DNA of 58,080 bases from Spirochaetales bacterium. GTDB lineage: Bacteria > Spirochaetota > Spirochaetia > Treponematales > Treponemataceae. The stretch covers positions 1 through 58,080 of the forward strand of contig JAUNWH010000011.1 in NCBI GenBank assembly GCA_030540405.1, written 5' to 3'. Shown one piece after another: positions 26,164 through 35,228 of the stretch. Both the position numbers and the translations under genes were made by a program. Under the pieces are notes generated by a model. It worked only from the letters and a program-made list of their open reading frames with translations. It did no database searches and had not been told where the DNA came from. The first letter of the stretch is position 1. Every line of letters starts with the position of its first letter.

Positions 26164-28098
26164 ATGGCTACGACCTCGAATATTTTGACACTTTTAAAAT
26201 TCAATTGTTCCAAGCAGAAAACAGATATGCTTGAATACGGACAGTTCGCAGACTATGTTCACCGATATGCCCAGCATCATATTGAAGAAAATTCAGCGCT
26301 TGAAAGCTACTGCACCAGCGATTATAAAGTTGCGCTTGAGTCAGAAATAAATAGTCTTGTGGCTGACCGTCAGGTTGTAATCAGTTCTATAAGAAATAAA
26401 GACTACATTTTTGTTGTTCCGTATTTTATTGAAAAATACAACGATTTGTTTAATCAGATTGATGCGAATATTTCGATTCCGTTTCCAAGCATAAATGACA
26501 TGCCGAAAATTGTTCCAATTGATGTTGTTACAAAAAAGCAGGCTGACGAAATTATTTACGGACGCTTGGACAAGGAAGAGCTTAACGACAGAACTCTTTA
26601 CTGCATTGTTTTTTCAAAGACAGTTCCTTCGCTGATTTATCCGTCTTCTTTTCCGATTACGAATCTTATAAACCTTGCGCTGAAAAAACTTCAGGAGCTT
26701 ATGCACAAGGAAGAGTCGCATGATTATTTTTTGAAAAAGCTTTCAATTTCAAATCCCGGAAAAGAACTTTCTATAAAAACATTTTTCAATCAGTTCTGCG
26801 CGAATCCGTCGACTGTTCTTGATATTTTAAAGAACACAGGAGACAACTTTTATTACTGGAGCCAGCTCTGTTATTTTATAAAGCAAGATTACACAAAGCT
26901 CAAAGATTTTGCGCCGGAAGATATTACGATTTTGCAGTCAGTTGCTATAATTGAAATCGCGACTTCTTATTACAAATCCAAAGCCGCGGAAAAATTGCAG
27001 GCACAGGCGGCGTTTGAACAGCTGGATATTCTTATGAAAAATCCTCCATATTATTACAATCTGAATGACATCAGAAAAATGAAGGATAAAACTGGAATTC
27101 CGCTTTTGGGGCAGTACAAAGAAGAGCAGCTGATGAACCATTTAAAGGCGAAAACTCAGGAATCAATTGGAAACCAGATGCCGGAGCTTTTGATTTTTAA
27201 AGTGAACGACGGAAATGGATATTATATTTTCAAGGAACGTGTAATTCCGCTCATAATCAGGCTTGCAAACGATGTGCGCATTTTGGTGCGAGAAGCTCTT
27301 ATAAAAAGCTGGTACAACAATCTTAGGGAATATGAAGTTTTGCCGGAAATGAAAGAAAACGCAGCTTTTGAAAGATGCCTTGAACGCGAAGTTTCTTCTA
27401 TTGAACCTGTGCTTTCGGCTCTTTTGAACGCTTCATTTTTGCCGGTTGTCGCTTTTGAAGACCAGACGCCGGGGCATATAACTTTGTTCAGAAACGATTC
27501 TCTTATTTCTTACAGTGAGCTTCTTATGCTTAGCCGGCAGGAACTTCTTGCGGATGCAAAGCTGAGACTTCCGTTCTGGTATGCAATGCCGATTGTTTCA
27601 TTCATAATGAAGCTTTTGTTTAAAAAGCCTAAGCCAAAAACAAGAAAAGACGCTTCTGCAGCTTTAAAAATCCAAAATGAACTTAAAGAAAAAGAAAGCG
27701 AAATTCTGAAACGACGCGACGAAGATGACAGCATAGATCCAAAAAACACAAGGCGCAGGGAATTAAGAAAACTTGCTGTTGAAATTGAAAAGGAATTTGT
27801 TCCAGAAAGCAGCACTTTGGACCGCGAGCTAAAAGGCTATATGCACGAATGGAACGACAGAATCGGAAAGCAGAATTACGAAAATCTTGGCGAAGATGTA
27901 AATTCATTAATCCGCGATTATTTTAGAAAAGTTCTGCGCACTTTAAAGGCCGACACTTTCAATGCGGAGCGAATCCGGCGGCTTGCAGAATCTTTGGTTG
28001 ACACTCCAAGCATGATGAAAATAAAAAATCATCCGGCTTTAAAAAGATACGTTGAGCTTTACATCATAAAGATTGTAAAAAATTTGCCTTCAAACTAA
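26164..28098 (+). CDS. Hypothetical protein, 644 residues, probably spirochaete-specific
   Basis: Start set at 26164 by the promoter; an in-frame ATG at 26116 is upstream of the -10 box. Soluble and largely helical, with one hydrophobic stretch near residue 475 (FWYAMPIVSFIMKLLF). A highly charged region follows (KPKPKTRKDASAALKIQNELKEKESE, with a longer Arg/Glu/Lys tract). I recognise no domain. Size and helical character resemble the DUF5312-like protein at 21564. It stands alone upstream of corA. Confidence 0.7.
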   Translation: MATTSNILTLLKFNCSKQKTDMLEYGQFADYVHRYAQHHIEENSALESYCTSDYKVALESEINSLVADRQVVISSIRNKDYIFVVPYFIEKYNDLFNQIDANISIPFPSINDMPKIVPIDVVTKKQADEIIYGRLDKEELNDRTLYCIVFSKTVPSLIYPSSFPITNLINLALKKLQELMHKEESHDYFLKKLSISNPGKELSIKTFFNQFCANPSTVLDILKNTGDNFYYWSQLCYFIKQDYTKLKDFAPEDITILQSVAIIEIATSYYKSKAAEKLQAQAAFEQLDILMKNPPYYYNLNDIRKMKDKTGIPLLGQYKEEQLMNHLKAKTQESIGNQMPELLIFKVNDGNGYYIFKERVIPLIIRLANDVRILVREALIKSWYNNLREYEVLPEMKENAAFERCLEREVSSIEPVLSALLNASFLPVVAFEDQTPGHITLFRNDSLISYSELLMLSRQELLADAKLRLPFWYAMPIVSFIMKLLFKKPKPKTRKDASAALKIQNELKEKESEILKRRDEDDSIDPKNTRRRELRKLAVEIEKEFVPESSTLDRELKGYMHEWNDRIGKQNYENLGEDVNSLIRDYFRKVLRTLKADTFNAERIRRLAESLVDTPSMMKIKNHPALKRYVELYIIKIVKNLPSN

Positions 28099-28214
28099 AA
28101 TAGAGTCGGTTATGGATAGTGGCAGTTGTTATCAACGTGGATTAGAAAAAATTATGGCAGTTTCAGTTTTGCTTGCATAGAATTTTGGGAGCTGCCTTTT
28201 AGCGGGGATTTGCT

Positions 28215-29270
28215 ATGATTACATATTGGCAGCAGGAAAACGGAAAACTTGTAAGCAAGGAAAAAGAAGAGCTCGTCCCGGAAATGAACACTTGGGTTGA
28301 CGCAAGATCTGTTACAAGAGACGACATCCGCGAGCTTGAAGAAACTTACGGAATCGACTCTGAAAATATGCTTGATATTCTTGACCCGGACGAGCTTTCC
28401 CGAATTGAGCGGAACGACGATACTGGATATACTTTTACGATTATAAAGCTTCCTGTTTTTTCTCCGGGCGACGATGTAAGTTATTTTACAGCTCCTTTGG
28501 GAATCATTACATTCGATAAATTTTTTATAACAATCTGCTGGACTGACTGCGAGGTTCTAAAGGATTTTGCCGCAAACAGAATCAAAGAACTTTCGCTTAA
28601 TGACTTTCCGGCTTTTACGATTCGGTTTATGTCCCGCGCCGACCTTACATTTTTGCGCTACTTGAAGGAACTTAACCGCCGCGCTACGACAATTCAAAAC
28701 GAAATGCTCCGCTCTGTTCAGAACCATGAATTGATTCAGCTTTTGAACATTCAAAAATCACTCGTGTTTTTCACAACATCTTTAAAGAGCAACCAGATGC
28801 TTTTGGAAAAACTTCGCAAGACAAAAATTATCAAGCTAGACGAAGAAGATCAGGACTGGATTGACGACGTTGAAATTGATAACAAGCAGGCCTTGGACAT
28901 GGCTGGAACTTACACAAATATTATGGCAGGAATGAACGATGCCTTTGCTTCTGTTTTGTCCAACAACTTGAATATCGTTATGAAAACAATGACCGCATGG
29001 AATCTTGTGCTTATGCTTCCGACTTTGGTGACGAGCTATTTTGGAATAAATGTTCCGCTTCCTTGGGCAAATTCAAAATGGGTTGGAGCTGTTGCGATTG
29101 CGGGGCTTTGTGTTTTTACTTCTGTGTTTGGATATTTTATGTTTATGAAACGCCGGATTACTCCGTCTGTTGAAGCAAGAAAAAGAGTTTCATTTAAAGC
29201 TCGGCGCGCGGAACGAAAGCAAAGACGCTACATAAAAAAGCAGGAAAAAATAGCGGAGAAAAGAAAATGA
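28215..29270 (+). CDS. corA: CorA family divalent metal transporter
   Basis: 351 residues. A large cytosolic N-terminal domain (WVDARSVTRDDIRELEETYGI, DILDPDELSRIE) is followed by a long helix and two C-terminal membrane spans (about 265-285 and 295-315). The loop motif after the first span reads YFGINVPLP. CorA proteins normally have YGMN; here Met is replaced by Ile (GIN), which could change ion selectivity. GGGG precedes the ATG. The 116-nt leader holds two GGCAGTT segments, one of which could pair with AGCTGCC next to TTTT. Overlaps the next gene by 4 bp. Confidence 0.9.
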   Translation: MITYWQQENGKLVSKEKEELVPEMNTWVDARSVTRDDIRELEETYGIDSENMLDILDPDELSRIERNDDTGYTFTIIKLPVFSPGDDVSYFTAPLGIITFDKFFITICWTDCEVLKDFAANRIKELSLNDFPAFTIRFMSRADLTFLRYLKELNRRATTIQNEMLRSVQNHELIQLLNIQKSLVFFTTSLKSNQMLLEKLRKTKIIKLDEEDQDWIDDVEIDNKQALDMAGTYTNIMAGMNDAFASVLSNNLNIVMKTMTAWNLVLMLPTLVTSYFGINVPLPWANSKWVGAVAIAGLCVFTSVFGYFMFMKRRITPSVEARKRVSFKARRAERKQRRYIKKQEKIAEKRK

Positions 29271-30241
29271 AATTTACAAAAATTTTTGCATTGATTTTTT
29301 TTGCGGCGGCACAGATTTTTGCGCAGGAATCTTCTGACGATTCTTTTAATGATATTGATTTTGTTGAATTCGGCTCTTCAAGAAAAAAAACTGAATATGT
29401 AATTGGAGAAAATTCCCAGTCAGTAACTGCAAAAAGAAAAATTTTTCCGTTCAAGCTTAACCGCTACGAAACAACTTACAATCTTTGGTATAAAGTCCGT
29501 TTGTGGGCGGAAGAAAATGGATATGTTTTTGCGAATCCGGGACAGGAAGGTTCTTCTGGCTCAAGAGGAAAAGTTCCAACACAAATGAACTGCTATGAAC
29601 CTGTTACAAATATAAACTGGTACGATGCCGTTGTCTGGTGCAATGCGTTCAGCGAAATGGACGGAAAAGTTCCGTGCTATTTTTATGACGATCAGATTTT
29701 AAAAGACGCAACTGACACAGCTTCGTGCGATTTGGCGGAATGCAACTGGAAAAATAATGGCTACAGGCTTCCGACAGAAACTGAATGGGAATATGCGGCA
29801 AGAAAAACTCCGGGCGGACTTCAGTCTGGAGCTTTGGCTAGCGGTCAGATTGATTCAAATGGAAAAGACGATCCCTCTGTTCCAGTTGAAGAAGTTGCCT
29901 GGTATTTTGAAAATTCAAATGGAACAAAGCGAGTTGGAACTGCCGGAACTCCATTTTCTACAAGCGCGCCTCCAAGTCCTTCCAGCGGAAATCCGAACGG
30001 AAGTGGAATTTTTGACATGAGCGGAAACGTAATCGAATTCTGCTGGGACTGGGAAGCTCCTTATGAAGCCGGTGATTTGTCTAAAAGATATTCAGGTCCA
30101 AAATATGGCGCGGAACGTGTTATGCGCGGCGGAAGCTGGAATGAATACACGCTTTTTGTTTCTGCAGGAGACCGTTATTCTTACGACCCGAATGAAGCCT
30201 ACAACTTTTTTGGATTCAGAATTGCAGCCAGCGTAAAATGA
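29267..30241 (+). CDS. Secreted FGE-sulfatase (SUMF1/formylglycine-generating-like) domain protein
   Basis: 324 residues with a signal peptide ending AQIFAQ. The FGE-sulfatase fold is shown by FKLNRYETTYNLW, VTNINWYDAVVWCNAFSEMDG, NGYRLPTETEWEYAAR, GIFDMSGNVIEFCWDW, RVMRGGSWN and FFGFRIA. The family's copper-binding catalytic Cys pair is not obvious, so it may be a carbohydrate- or protein-binding member, as is common in Treponema. It overlaps corA by 4 bp and the next gene by 4 bp. Confidence 0.85.
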   Translation: MKFTKIFALIFFAAAQIFAQESSDDSFNDIDFVEFGSSRKKTEYVIGENSQSVTAKRKIFPFKLNRYETTYNLWYKVRLWAEENGYVFANPGQEGSSGSRGKVPTQMNCYEPVTNINWYDAVVWCNAFSEMDGKVPCYFYDDQILKDATDTASCDLAECNWKNNGYRLPTETEWEYAARKTPGGLQSGALASGQIDSNGKDDPSVPVEEVAWYFENSNGTKRVGTAGTPFSTSAPPSPSSGNPNGSGIFDMSGNVIEFCWDWEAPYEAGDLSKRYSGPKYGAERVMRGGSWNEYTLFVSAGDRYSYDPNEAYNFFGFRIAASVK

Positions 30242-30693
30242 ATTTTCAGAATTACAAAGAGCTTTTGATTTCTTCACTTTCGCAAACTTACAAAATTGAT
30301 TCTTTTTATCTTGGCGAAGAATACGACATTGCAGGAACGTTTTCTAAAAATGATGACGGCTTTGAGCAAAAAGAAGCGTGCCTGGTTTCCTTTTGCAATG
30401 ATGAAAATTTTGTTTTGTCAGAACTTCAAAGACTTCCTGAAATAACTCTTTCTGGCGCGGATGGTTTTTCAAGAAACAGGCGTTCTGTTGTTTTGCGCGT
30501 ATTTGTGATGCAGGATGTTTCGTTTGAGCTTGTAAAAAAAATCAGGTCGTTCAATTTCAGCAGGGCAAAAAAAAGCCAGTTTTGGAGCTATGCGGAAAGT
30601 CAGGTTGTTCTTGTGGATTTTAAAAACCGATGCACATATTCAAATCTGGCTGGAGAAGAAAAAAGAAAACTATTTAAATTCACGGAAAATTAA
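30238..30693 (+). CDS. Hypothetical protein, 151 residues
   Basis: Soluble protein without a signal peptide or recognised domain. Alternating hydrophobic pattern (RSVVLRVFVMQDVSFELVKKI, ESQVVLVDFKNRCTYSNLAG) suggests a mixed alpha/beta fold. Its ATG overlaps the FGE-like stop (ATGA), making it the third gene of the corA operon. No function can be offered. Confidence 0.6.
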   Translation: MNFQNYKELLISSLSQTYKIDSFYLGEEYDIAGTFSKNDDGFEQKEACLVSFCNDENFVLSELQRLPEITLSGADGFSRNRRSVVLRVFVMQDVSFELVKKIRSFNFSRAKKSQFWSYAESQVVLVDFKNRCTYSNLAGEEKRKLFKFTEN

Positions 30694-30724
30694 TTTGTGA
30701 AAAATCTGCGCGCCAAATCCGCAA

Positions 30725-30753
30725 TTGAAAATTATTGCAAGATAAACTACAAT
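30725..30753 (+). promoter_or_regulatory. purB promoter (leaderless)
   Basis: TTGAAA (30725-30730), exactly 17 nt, TACAAT (30748-30753), then 8 nt and the ATG at 30762. No Shine-Dalgarno sequence. Confidence 0.55.
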
Positions 30754-30761
30754 ATTTTTTC

Positions 30762-32183
30762 ATGGAAACACGTAACATTTTTGAAAACATTTCTTGTATC
30801 GACCACAGATATTCATTGTCAGAGGCCGAAGTTTTTAACGGTCTTTCTAAGTATATTTCAGAGGAAGCTTCAATCCGTTCATGTGCAAAATGCGAGGCTG
30901 CCCTTGTAAAAAGCCATTTAAAATTGCGCGGAAAACTCACAGATGAAATTGCGCAGAATCTTGATAAAGTCGCTTCGGAAATAGATCCTGCTGAAGTTTA
31001 TGCGGAAGAGGAAAAAACAAAGCACAATATCCGCGCGCTTGTAAACGTTATGAAGACAAAAGTTTCCGCGGAAATCGGACCTTTGGTTCACCTTGGAGCG
31101 ACCAGCGTTGACATTCTTGACACAGCTCTTTCATGCAGAATGAGAGATGTTACAAAAAATGTTGTTCTTCCTGAACTTAAAAAACTTGAAAAGCATCTTT
31201 GCGCTATTGCTGACCGCGACGCAGAAGTTCCGCAGGTTGGACGCACTCACGGACAGCACGCTGTTCCTATTACTTTTGGATGGTCAATTGCAGAATTTGT
31301 TAGCCGCTTGGGAAAATCAATTTTGCGCATAGAAGAACTTTCAAATCAGCTTGTAGGAAAACTTGCAGGACCTGTCGGCTCTTACAACGGACCTTCGATG
31401 ATTGTAAAAGATCCGGAAGAACTTGAGCGTGTCTATGTTGAATTTCTTGGACTTTCTGCAAGTGAATATTCAAACCAGCTTGTTGAGCCTGAATATCTTT
31501 TGCGCCTTCTTTTGGAAATGAATGTTGCGTTCGGAATTATTGCGAATCTTGCAGATGACCTTCGCAATCTTCAGCGTTCAGAGATCGGAGAGGTTTTTGA
31601 GTATTTTGCTTCTACGCAAGTTGGCTCAAGCACAATGCCGCAGAAAAGAAATCCGTGGAACAGCGAGCACGTAAAATCCCTTTGGAAGGCGATGTGTCCG
31701 CGTGTGATTACATTTTATATGGATCAGATTTCAGAACATCAGCGCGACCTTACAAATTCAGCAAGCCAGAGATTTATGGCGGATTACGTTGCAGGATTTA
31801 CAATGGCAGTTGCAAGAATGAACAGCGTTGTTTCTGGCCTTCAGGCTGACAAAGAAACAATGGCGCGCAATCTTGAAAATGCCGGCGGAAAAGTAAAAGG
31901 CGGAGTTCTTGCCGAGCCTGCTTACATTTTGCTTGGCGAAGCCGGAATCAATGACGGCCACGAAGTTATCCGTAAAATTACTTTGGAAGCTGAAAAATCC
32001 GGAAAAACATTCTTTGAAGTTCTAAAAACTCACAAAGAAGCGTTTGAAAAAATAACTGCCCAGCTTGAAAAACTCGGCGTGGAAAATCCAGAAAACTTCT
32101 TCGAGCATCCGGCGAACTATTGCGGACTTGCTGCAAAAAAATCCCGCAGGCTTGCAAAGAAATACGAAAAGCTGATGGACTGA
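30762..32183 (+). CDS. purB: Adenylosuccinate lyase
   Basis: 473 residues from ATG 30762. An in-frame start at 30735 is rejected because it lies between the -35 and -10 boxes. Motifs are HLGATSVDILDTALSCRM, VGRTHGQHAVPITFGW and the fumarase/aspartase superfamily signature GSSTMPQKRNPWNSE. It splits SAICAR and adenylosuccinate to fumarate plus AICAR or AMP in purine synthesis. A Gfo/Idh-type gene follows after 9 nt. Confidence 0.96.
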   Translation: METRNIFENISCIDHRYSLSEAEVFNGLSKYISEEASIRSCAKCEAALVKSHLKLRGKLTDEIAQNLDKVASEIDPAEVYAEEEKTKHNIRALVNVMKTKVSAEIGPLVHLGATSVDILDTALSCRMRDVTKNVVLPELKKLEKHLCAIADRDAEVPQVGRTHGQHAVPITFGWSIAEFVSRLGKSILRIEELSNQLVGKLAGPVGSYNGPSMIVKDPEELERVYVEFLGLSASEYSNQLVEPEYLLRLLLEMNVAFGIIANLADDLRNLQRSEIGEVFEYFASTQVGSSTMPQKRNPWNSEHVKSLWKAMCPRVITFYMDQISEHQRDLTNSASQRFMADYVAGFTMAVARMNSVVSGLQADKETMARNLENAGGKVKGGVLAEPAYILLGEAGINDGHEVIRKITLEAEKSGKTFFEVLKTHKEAFEKITAQLEKLGVENPENFFEHPANYCGLAAKKSRRLAKKYEKLMD

Positions 32184-32192
32184 TTTTAGCTT

Positions 32193-33320
32193 ATGCAAAA
32201 ATACACGGCGGCTTTGGTTGGTTTGGGCAGAATCGGTTACAGTCTTGGACTTGACAAAAAACGCGAGCAGCCCGCCAGCCACACAATGGCACTTTTGAAT
32301 AATCCTCGGATAAATCTGATTGCCGGTTGCGATACTGATTCAATTGCGCTTTCAAAATGGCAGGACGCAAATAAAAAAGCCGTTGGATACTCGGACAGCG
32401 CAAATCTTTATGCGCGATGCCGCCCGGACATTGTTACAGTCGCCGTGAATGAAAATGCCCATTTAAAAGAAGCCGTTGAAGCGATTCATGCAAAACCGAA
32501 ACTTGTGATTTTGGAAAAGCCTGTTGCGCTCAATCTTTTGGAAGCGGAAAAAATTCAGCAAGAGGCGGAAAAATTCCAAGTGCCGGTTCTTGTAAACCAT
32601 GAGCGGCGTTTTGCGGAAGATTTTAAATTGGCAAAAAGCTACATGAAAAAAATCGGAGGGATTCAAAGCATTCGCGCGGAACTTTGCTCAAGTCTTTGCG
32701 TTTATAATCCGGCGGAAGAAAAAACTGGTGCATACAGTCTTATTCACGACGGAACGCATTTGGTTGACGCGGTTTTGTTTTTTCTTGAGGATGATTTGCC
32801 TTCAACGCTGAAAAAAATATCCTTGGAAAATCCTTCTGGAAAAAAAGGCGGACTTCTTAGCCGTGCTTCCGATTTAAATAATTCTGAAAAGAAAATCAAA
32901 ACTGTAAATTCGCTTCTTAGATTTCCTATTGTAACCGGCGTTTTCCGTGATGAAGAAAAAAATGTCCGGCAGTTCAGCGCGCACTATTCAACTTCAAAAT
33001 GCCCCGATGTTACAATTGGAATAAGCGGACGCTCTCGTTTCTTTGGATTTGAAATTTCCATTACGGGAACTGAAGGCAGAATCTGCATTGGAAACGGATA
33101 TTTAAAATTGTATCACCGTGAAAAATCTTCTCTTTACAGTGGATTCTATTCACTTTTAAATGACCGTTCCGAAAGCCTGCCAAAAAAAACTTTCTACTTT
33201 TCAAATATGATTCAAAACGCGGTTGATTTTTTGGACGGAAAGGCAAACTTGCGCTCAACACTTCAAACTGGAATAAACGCGCTTTCAGTTCTTGAAGAAA
33301 TAAAAGAAATCATCAAATAA
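32193..33320 (+). CDS. Gfo/Idh/MocA-type oxidoreductase
   Basis: 375 residues. The Rossmann start is AALVGLGRIGYSLGLD (about 5-20). ILEKPVALNLLEAEKI (about 108) is the conserved E-K-P motif of this family, followed by VNHERRFAEDF and HDGTHLVDAVLFFLED, then a C-terminal alpha/beta domain. These cytosolic NAD(P)-dependent enzymes act on sugars and related compounds; the substrate is unknown. It starts 9 nt after purB and is probably co-transcribed. Confidence 0.85.
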   Translation: MQKYTAALVGLGRIGYSLGLDKKREQPASHTMALLNNPRINLIAGCDTDSIALSKWQDANKKAVGYSDSANLYARCRPDIVTVAVNENAHLKEAVEAIHAKPKLVILEKPVALNLLEAEKIQQEAEKFQVPVLVNHERRFAEDFKLAKSYMKKIGGIQSIRAELCSSLCVYNPAEEKTGAYSLIHDGTHLVDAVLFFLEDDLPSTLKKISLENPSGKKGGLLSRASDLNNSEKKIKTVNSLLRFPIVTGVFRDEEKNVRQFSAHYSTSKCPDVTIGISGRSRFFGFEISITGTEGRICIGNGYLKLYHREKSSLYSGFYSLLNDRSESLPKKTFYFSNMIQNAVDFLDGKANLRSTLQTGINALSVLEEIKEIIK

Positions 33321-33392
33321 ATTCCAAAAAACTTTTCTGAATAACTTAATCAAAAATCACCTTTGTCATTTTCAGTTGGTCAAATGTGCCTG

Positions 33393-33421
33393 TTGACGAT
33401 AAAAGATTATTTTTCTATAAT
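33393..33421 (+). promoter_or_regulatory. Promoter of the lolA-rodZ-rimO-helicase-apbE run
   Basis: TTGACG (33393-33398), 17 nt, TATAAT (33416-33421). A 15-16-nt leader with TGGAG follows, then the ATG at 33444. Unlike many promoters here, this one leaves room for a ribosome-binding site. Confidence 0.75.
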
Positions 33422-33443
33422 ATATCAGTTTGGAGTACTTTAA

Positions 33444-34109
33444 ATGAAAAAGTTTTTGTGTGCCGCAGTTTTTGTGTGCGCTTTTTGCACGGCGGCTTTT
33501 TCACAGGAAATTACAACGGCGAGCGATTTTTTTAAATCTGTCAGCGACCGTTATGCGGAAATAAAAGACTATGAAGCTGACATCGATATAACAATCGGCA
33601 AAACTGAAATGACAGGAAAAATCAGCTTTAAACGTCCAGAAATGCTTCGCATAGATTTTTCAGATCCGGCGGAACAAGTTGTTGTCTTTAACGGCGATGA
33701 CCTTACAATTTATTTGCCAAGCCCGACTTCTGCAATTCTTGAGCAGAACGTTACCGCTTCTGGTCCAAACGCGGCTACATCCCAGAGACTTTCTCTTTTG
33801 CGCCGTTATTACACAGTTGCTTATGAGTCTGGACAAAGCGCAGTTCCTTTGGATGAAAACAGCGATGAAATGGTTGTGAATCTTTTGCTTTCAAGAAGAT
33901 CCGCGGCAGAAGCATTCCGCACAATAAAGCTTTCAGTAGATCCTTCGACAAAATTAATTCGACGTGTTGCTGCTGTTTCAGCTCAGGACGTGGATTACAT
34001 TTTTGATTTTCATAATTACAACTTGAATGTGAATATAAGTGACCAGCGTTTTATTTATGATCCGCCGTCATCAGCAAACAACTACAACAATTTTCTTCTT
34101 TCGGAGTAA
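33444..34109 (+). CDS. lolA: LolA-like outer-membrane lipoprotein carrier
   Basis: 221 residues with a signal peptide ending AAFSQE. The LolA-type half-barrel pattern is visible: FFKSVSDRYAEIKDYEADIDITIG, GKISFKRPEMLRIDFSDPAEQVVVFNGDDLTIYLP and later DVDYIFDFHNYNLNVNISD. It should bind lipoproteins in the periplasm and ferry them to the outer membrane, fitting a treponeme with many lipoproteins. It heads a run of tightly spaced genes up to apbE. Confidence 0.82.
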   Translation: MKKFLCAAVFVCAFCTAAFSQEITTASDFFKSVSDRYAEIKDYEADIDITIGKTEMTGKISFKRPEMLRIDFSDPAEQVVVFNGDDLTIYLPSPTSAILEQNVTASGPNAATSQRLSLLRRYYTVAYESGQSAVPLDENSDEMVVNLLLSRRSAAEAFRTIKLSVDPSTKLIRRVAAVSAQDVDYIFDFHNYNLNVNISDQRFIYDPPSSANNYNNFLLSE

Positions 34110-34112
34110 TAA

Positions 34113-35228
34113 ATGGAAAGCTACGGAGAAATTTTGCGCAATGCTCGTGAAGAAAAAAAAGTTTCCATGGAAGCGATTGAGCGTGCAACTGCGATTACAA
34201 AAAATTATATAGATTCACTTGAAAATGAGCGCGTTGAAGATTTTCCGGGAGAATCGTATTTTATAGGATTTCTTTCAAATTATTGTGAATTTCTTGGGTT
34301 GGACAAAGATGAAATTTTGCGGCTCTATCATGCAAAAAAAATTCAGGAATCTCCAGTTCCTGTTGAGCTTTTAAAAAAGCAAAAGCCAGTTTTTCTTGTT
34401 CCTGTAATTGTTGCTTCGGTCATTTTGATTTTGGCGGCGGTTGGAATTTATGTTTATTTCAGCGTTTTGAAAATTCCGCAGAAAAAAGAGCTCAAGGCAA
34501 GAGAGCAAGTTGAAAAAGAAAAAATCCATCAGTATCAGTTTACTGGCAAGCCTGAAACAAAGCGTCTTTACAAAGGCGATCAGATTCTTGTTCCTGCAAA
34601 ACAGGGCAAGGGAAATGTTGTCTTGACAGTTGGTGGAACTTTGGGAAATCTTTCAATTCTTACGCCTTCTGGAAATCAGATTGTGGAGCTTAGCGAGGAA
34701 CGTGATATAGACATTGACGGCGACGGATTTGCGGATTTGATTATTTATTTGAGCGATGTTTCAAATGACAATGAGGCTAACGGCGCGGAAGTTAGAATTC
34801 TTGAAAAGTCCATTGAAAATTCTTTTGTTGCGCTTTCAGATGGAAAATCCGGAACAGAACTTTCAGAAATTCCTGCGGCTTCGGCTGTAAAAAATAACGC
34901 AAACAGAACGGTAATCCATGAAGACACGCGTGCTTATCCGTTTACAATAAATGTTACATTCCGCGGTTCTTGCCTTTTCAGATACAAAAGCGACCGTCAG
35001 GATTATGTTGAAGGCTATTACAAAAGCGGCGAGCTTGTTACGATTACTTCAAATAATGGAACTCGGCTTTGGATGAGCAACATTAACGCTTTGAAAATTC
35101 ATGTTATCGCAGGACTTTCTTCTTATGACCTTGAAGTTGGACGTGCAGGCGAAGTTCAGGCAGAAGACATAAAATGGGTTCGCGACAGTGACGGAAAATA
35201 TCGTTTAGTGGTGCTTGAACTTGACTAG
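34113..35228 (+). CDS. RodZ-like HTH membrane protein
   Basis: 371 residues. The N-terminal helix-turn-helix (about 3-70, GEILRNAREEKKVSMEAIERAT, IDSLENERVEDFPG, YFIGFLSNYCEFLGLD) is the HTH_25 domain of RodZ. A membrane span lies at about 90-115 (PVFLVPVIVASVILILAAVGIYVYF). The large periplasmic part ends with a DUF4115-like segment (VTFRGSCLFRYKSD, YKSGELVTITSNN). RodZ links MreB to the cell wall. It follows lolA by 3 nt and overlaps rimO. Confidence 0.78.
   Translation: MESYGEILRNAREEKKVSMEAIERATAITKNYIDSLENERVEDFPGESYFIGFLSNYCEFLGLDKDEILRLYHAKKIQESPVPVELLKKQKPVFLVPVIVASVILILAAVGIYVYFSVLKIPQKKELKAREQVEKEKIHQYQFTGKPETKRLYKGDQILVPAKQGKGNVVLTVGGTLGNLSILTPSGNQIVELSEERDIDIDGDGFADLIIYLSDVSNDNEANGAEVRILEKSIENSFVALSDGKSGTELSEIPAASAVKNNANRTVIHEDTRAYPFTINVTFRGSCLFRYKSDRQDYVEGYYKSGELVTITSNNGTRLWMSNINALKIHVIAGLSSYDLEVGRAGEVQAEDIKWVRDSDGKYRLVVLELD

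Noticed and set aside
28099-28214. Metal-sensing riboswitch ahead of corA
   Set aside because: Only a weak GGCAG/CTGCC pairing is visible, not a known M-box or similar fold, so no feature is called.
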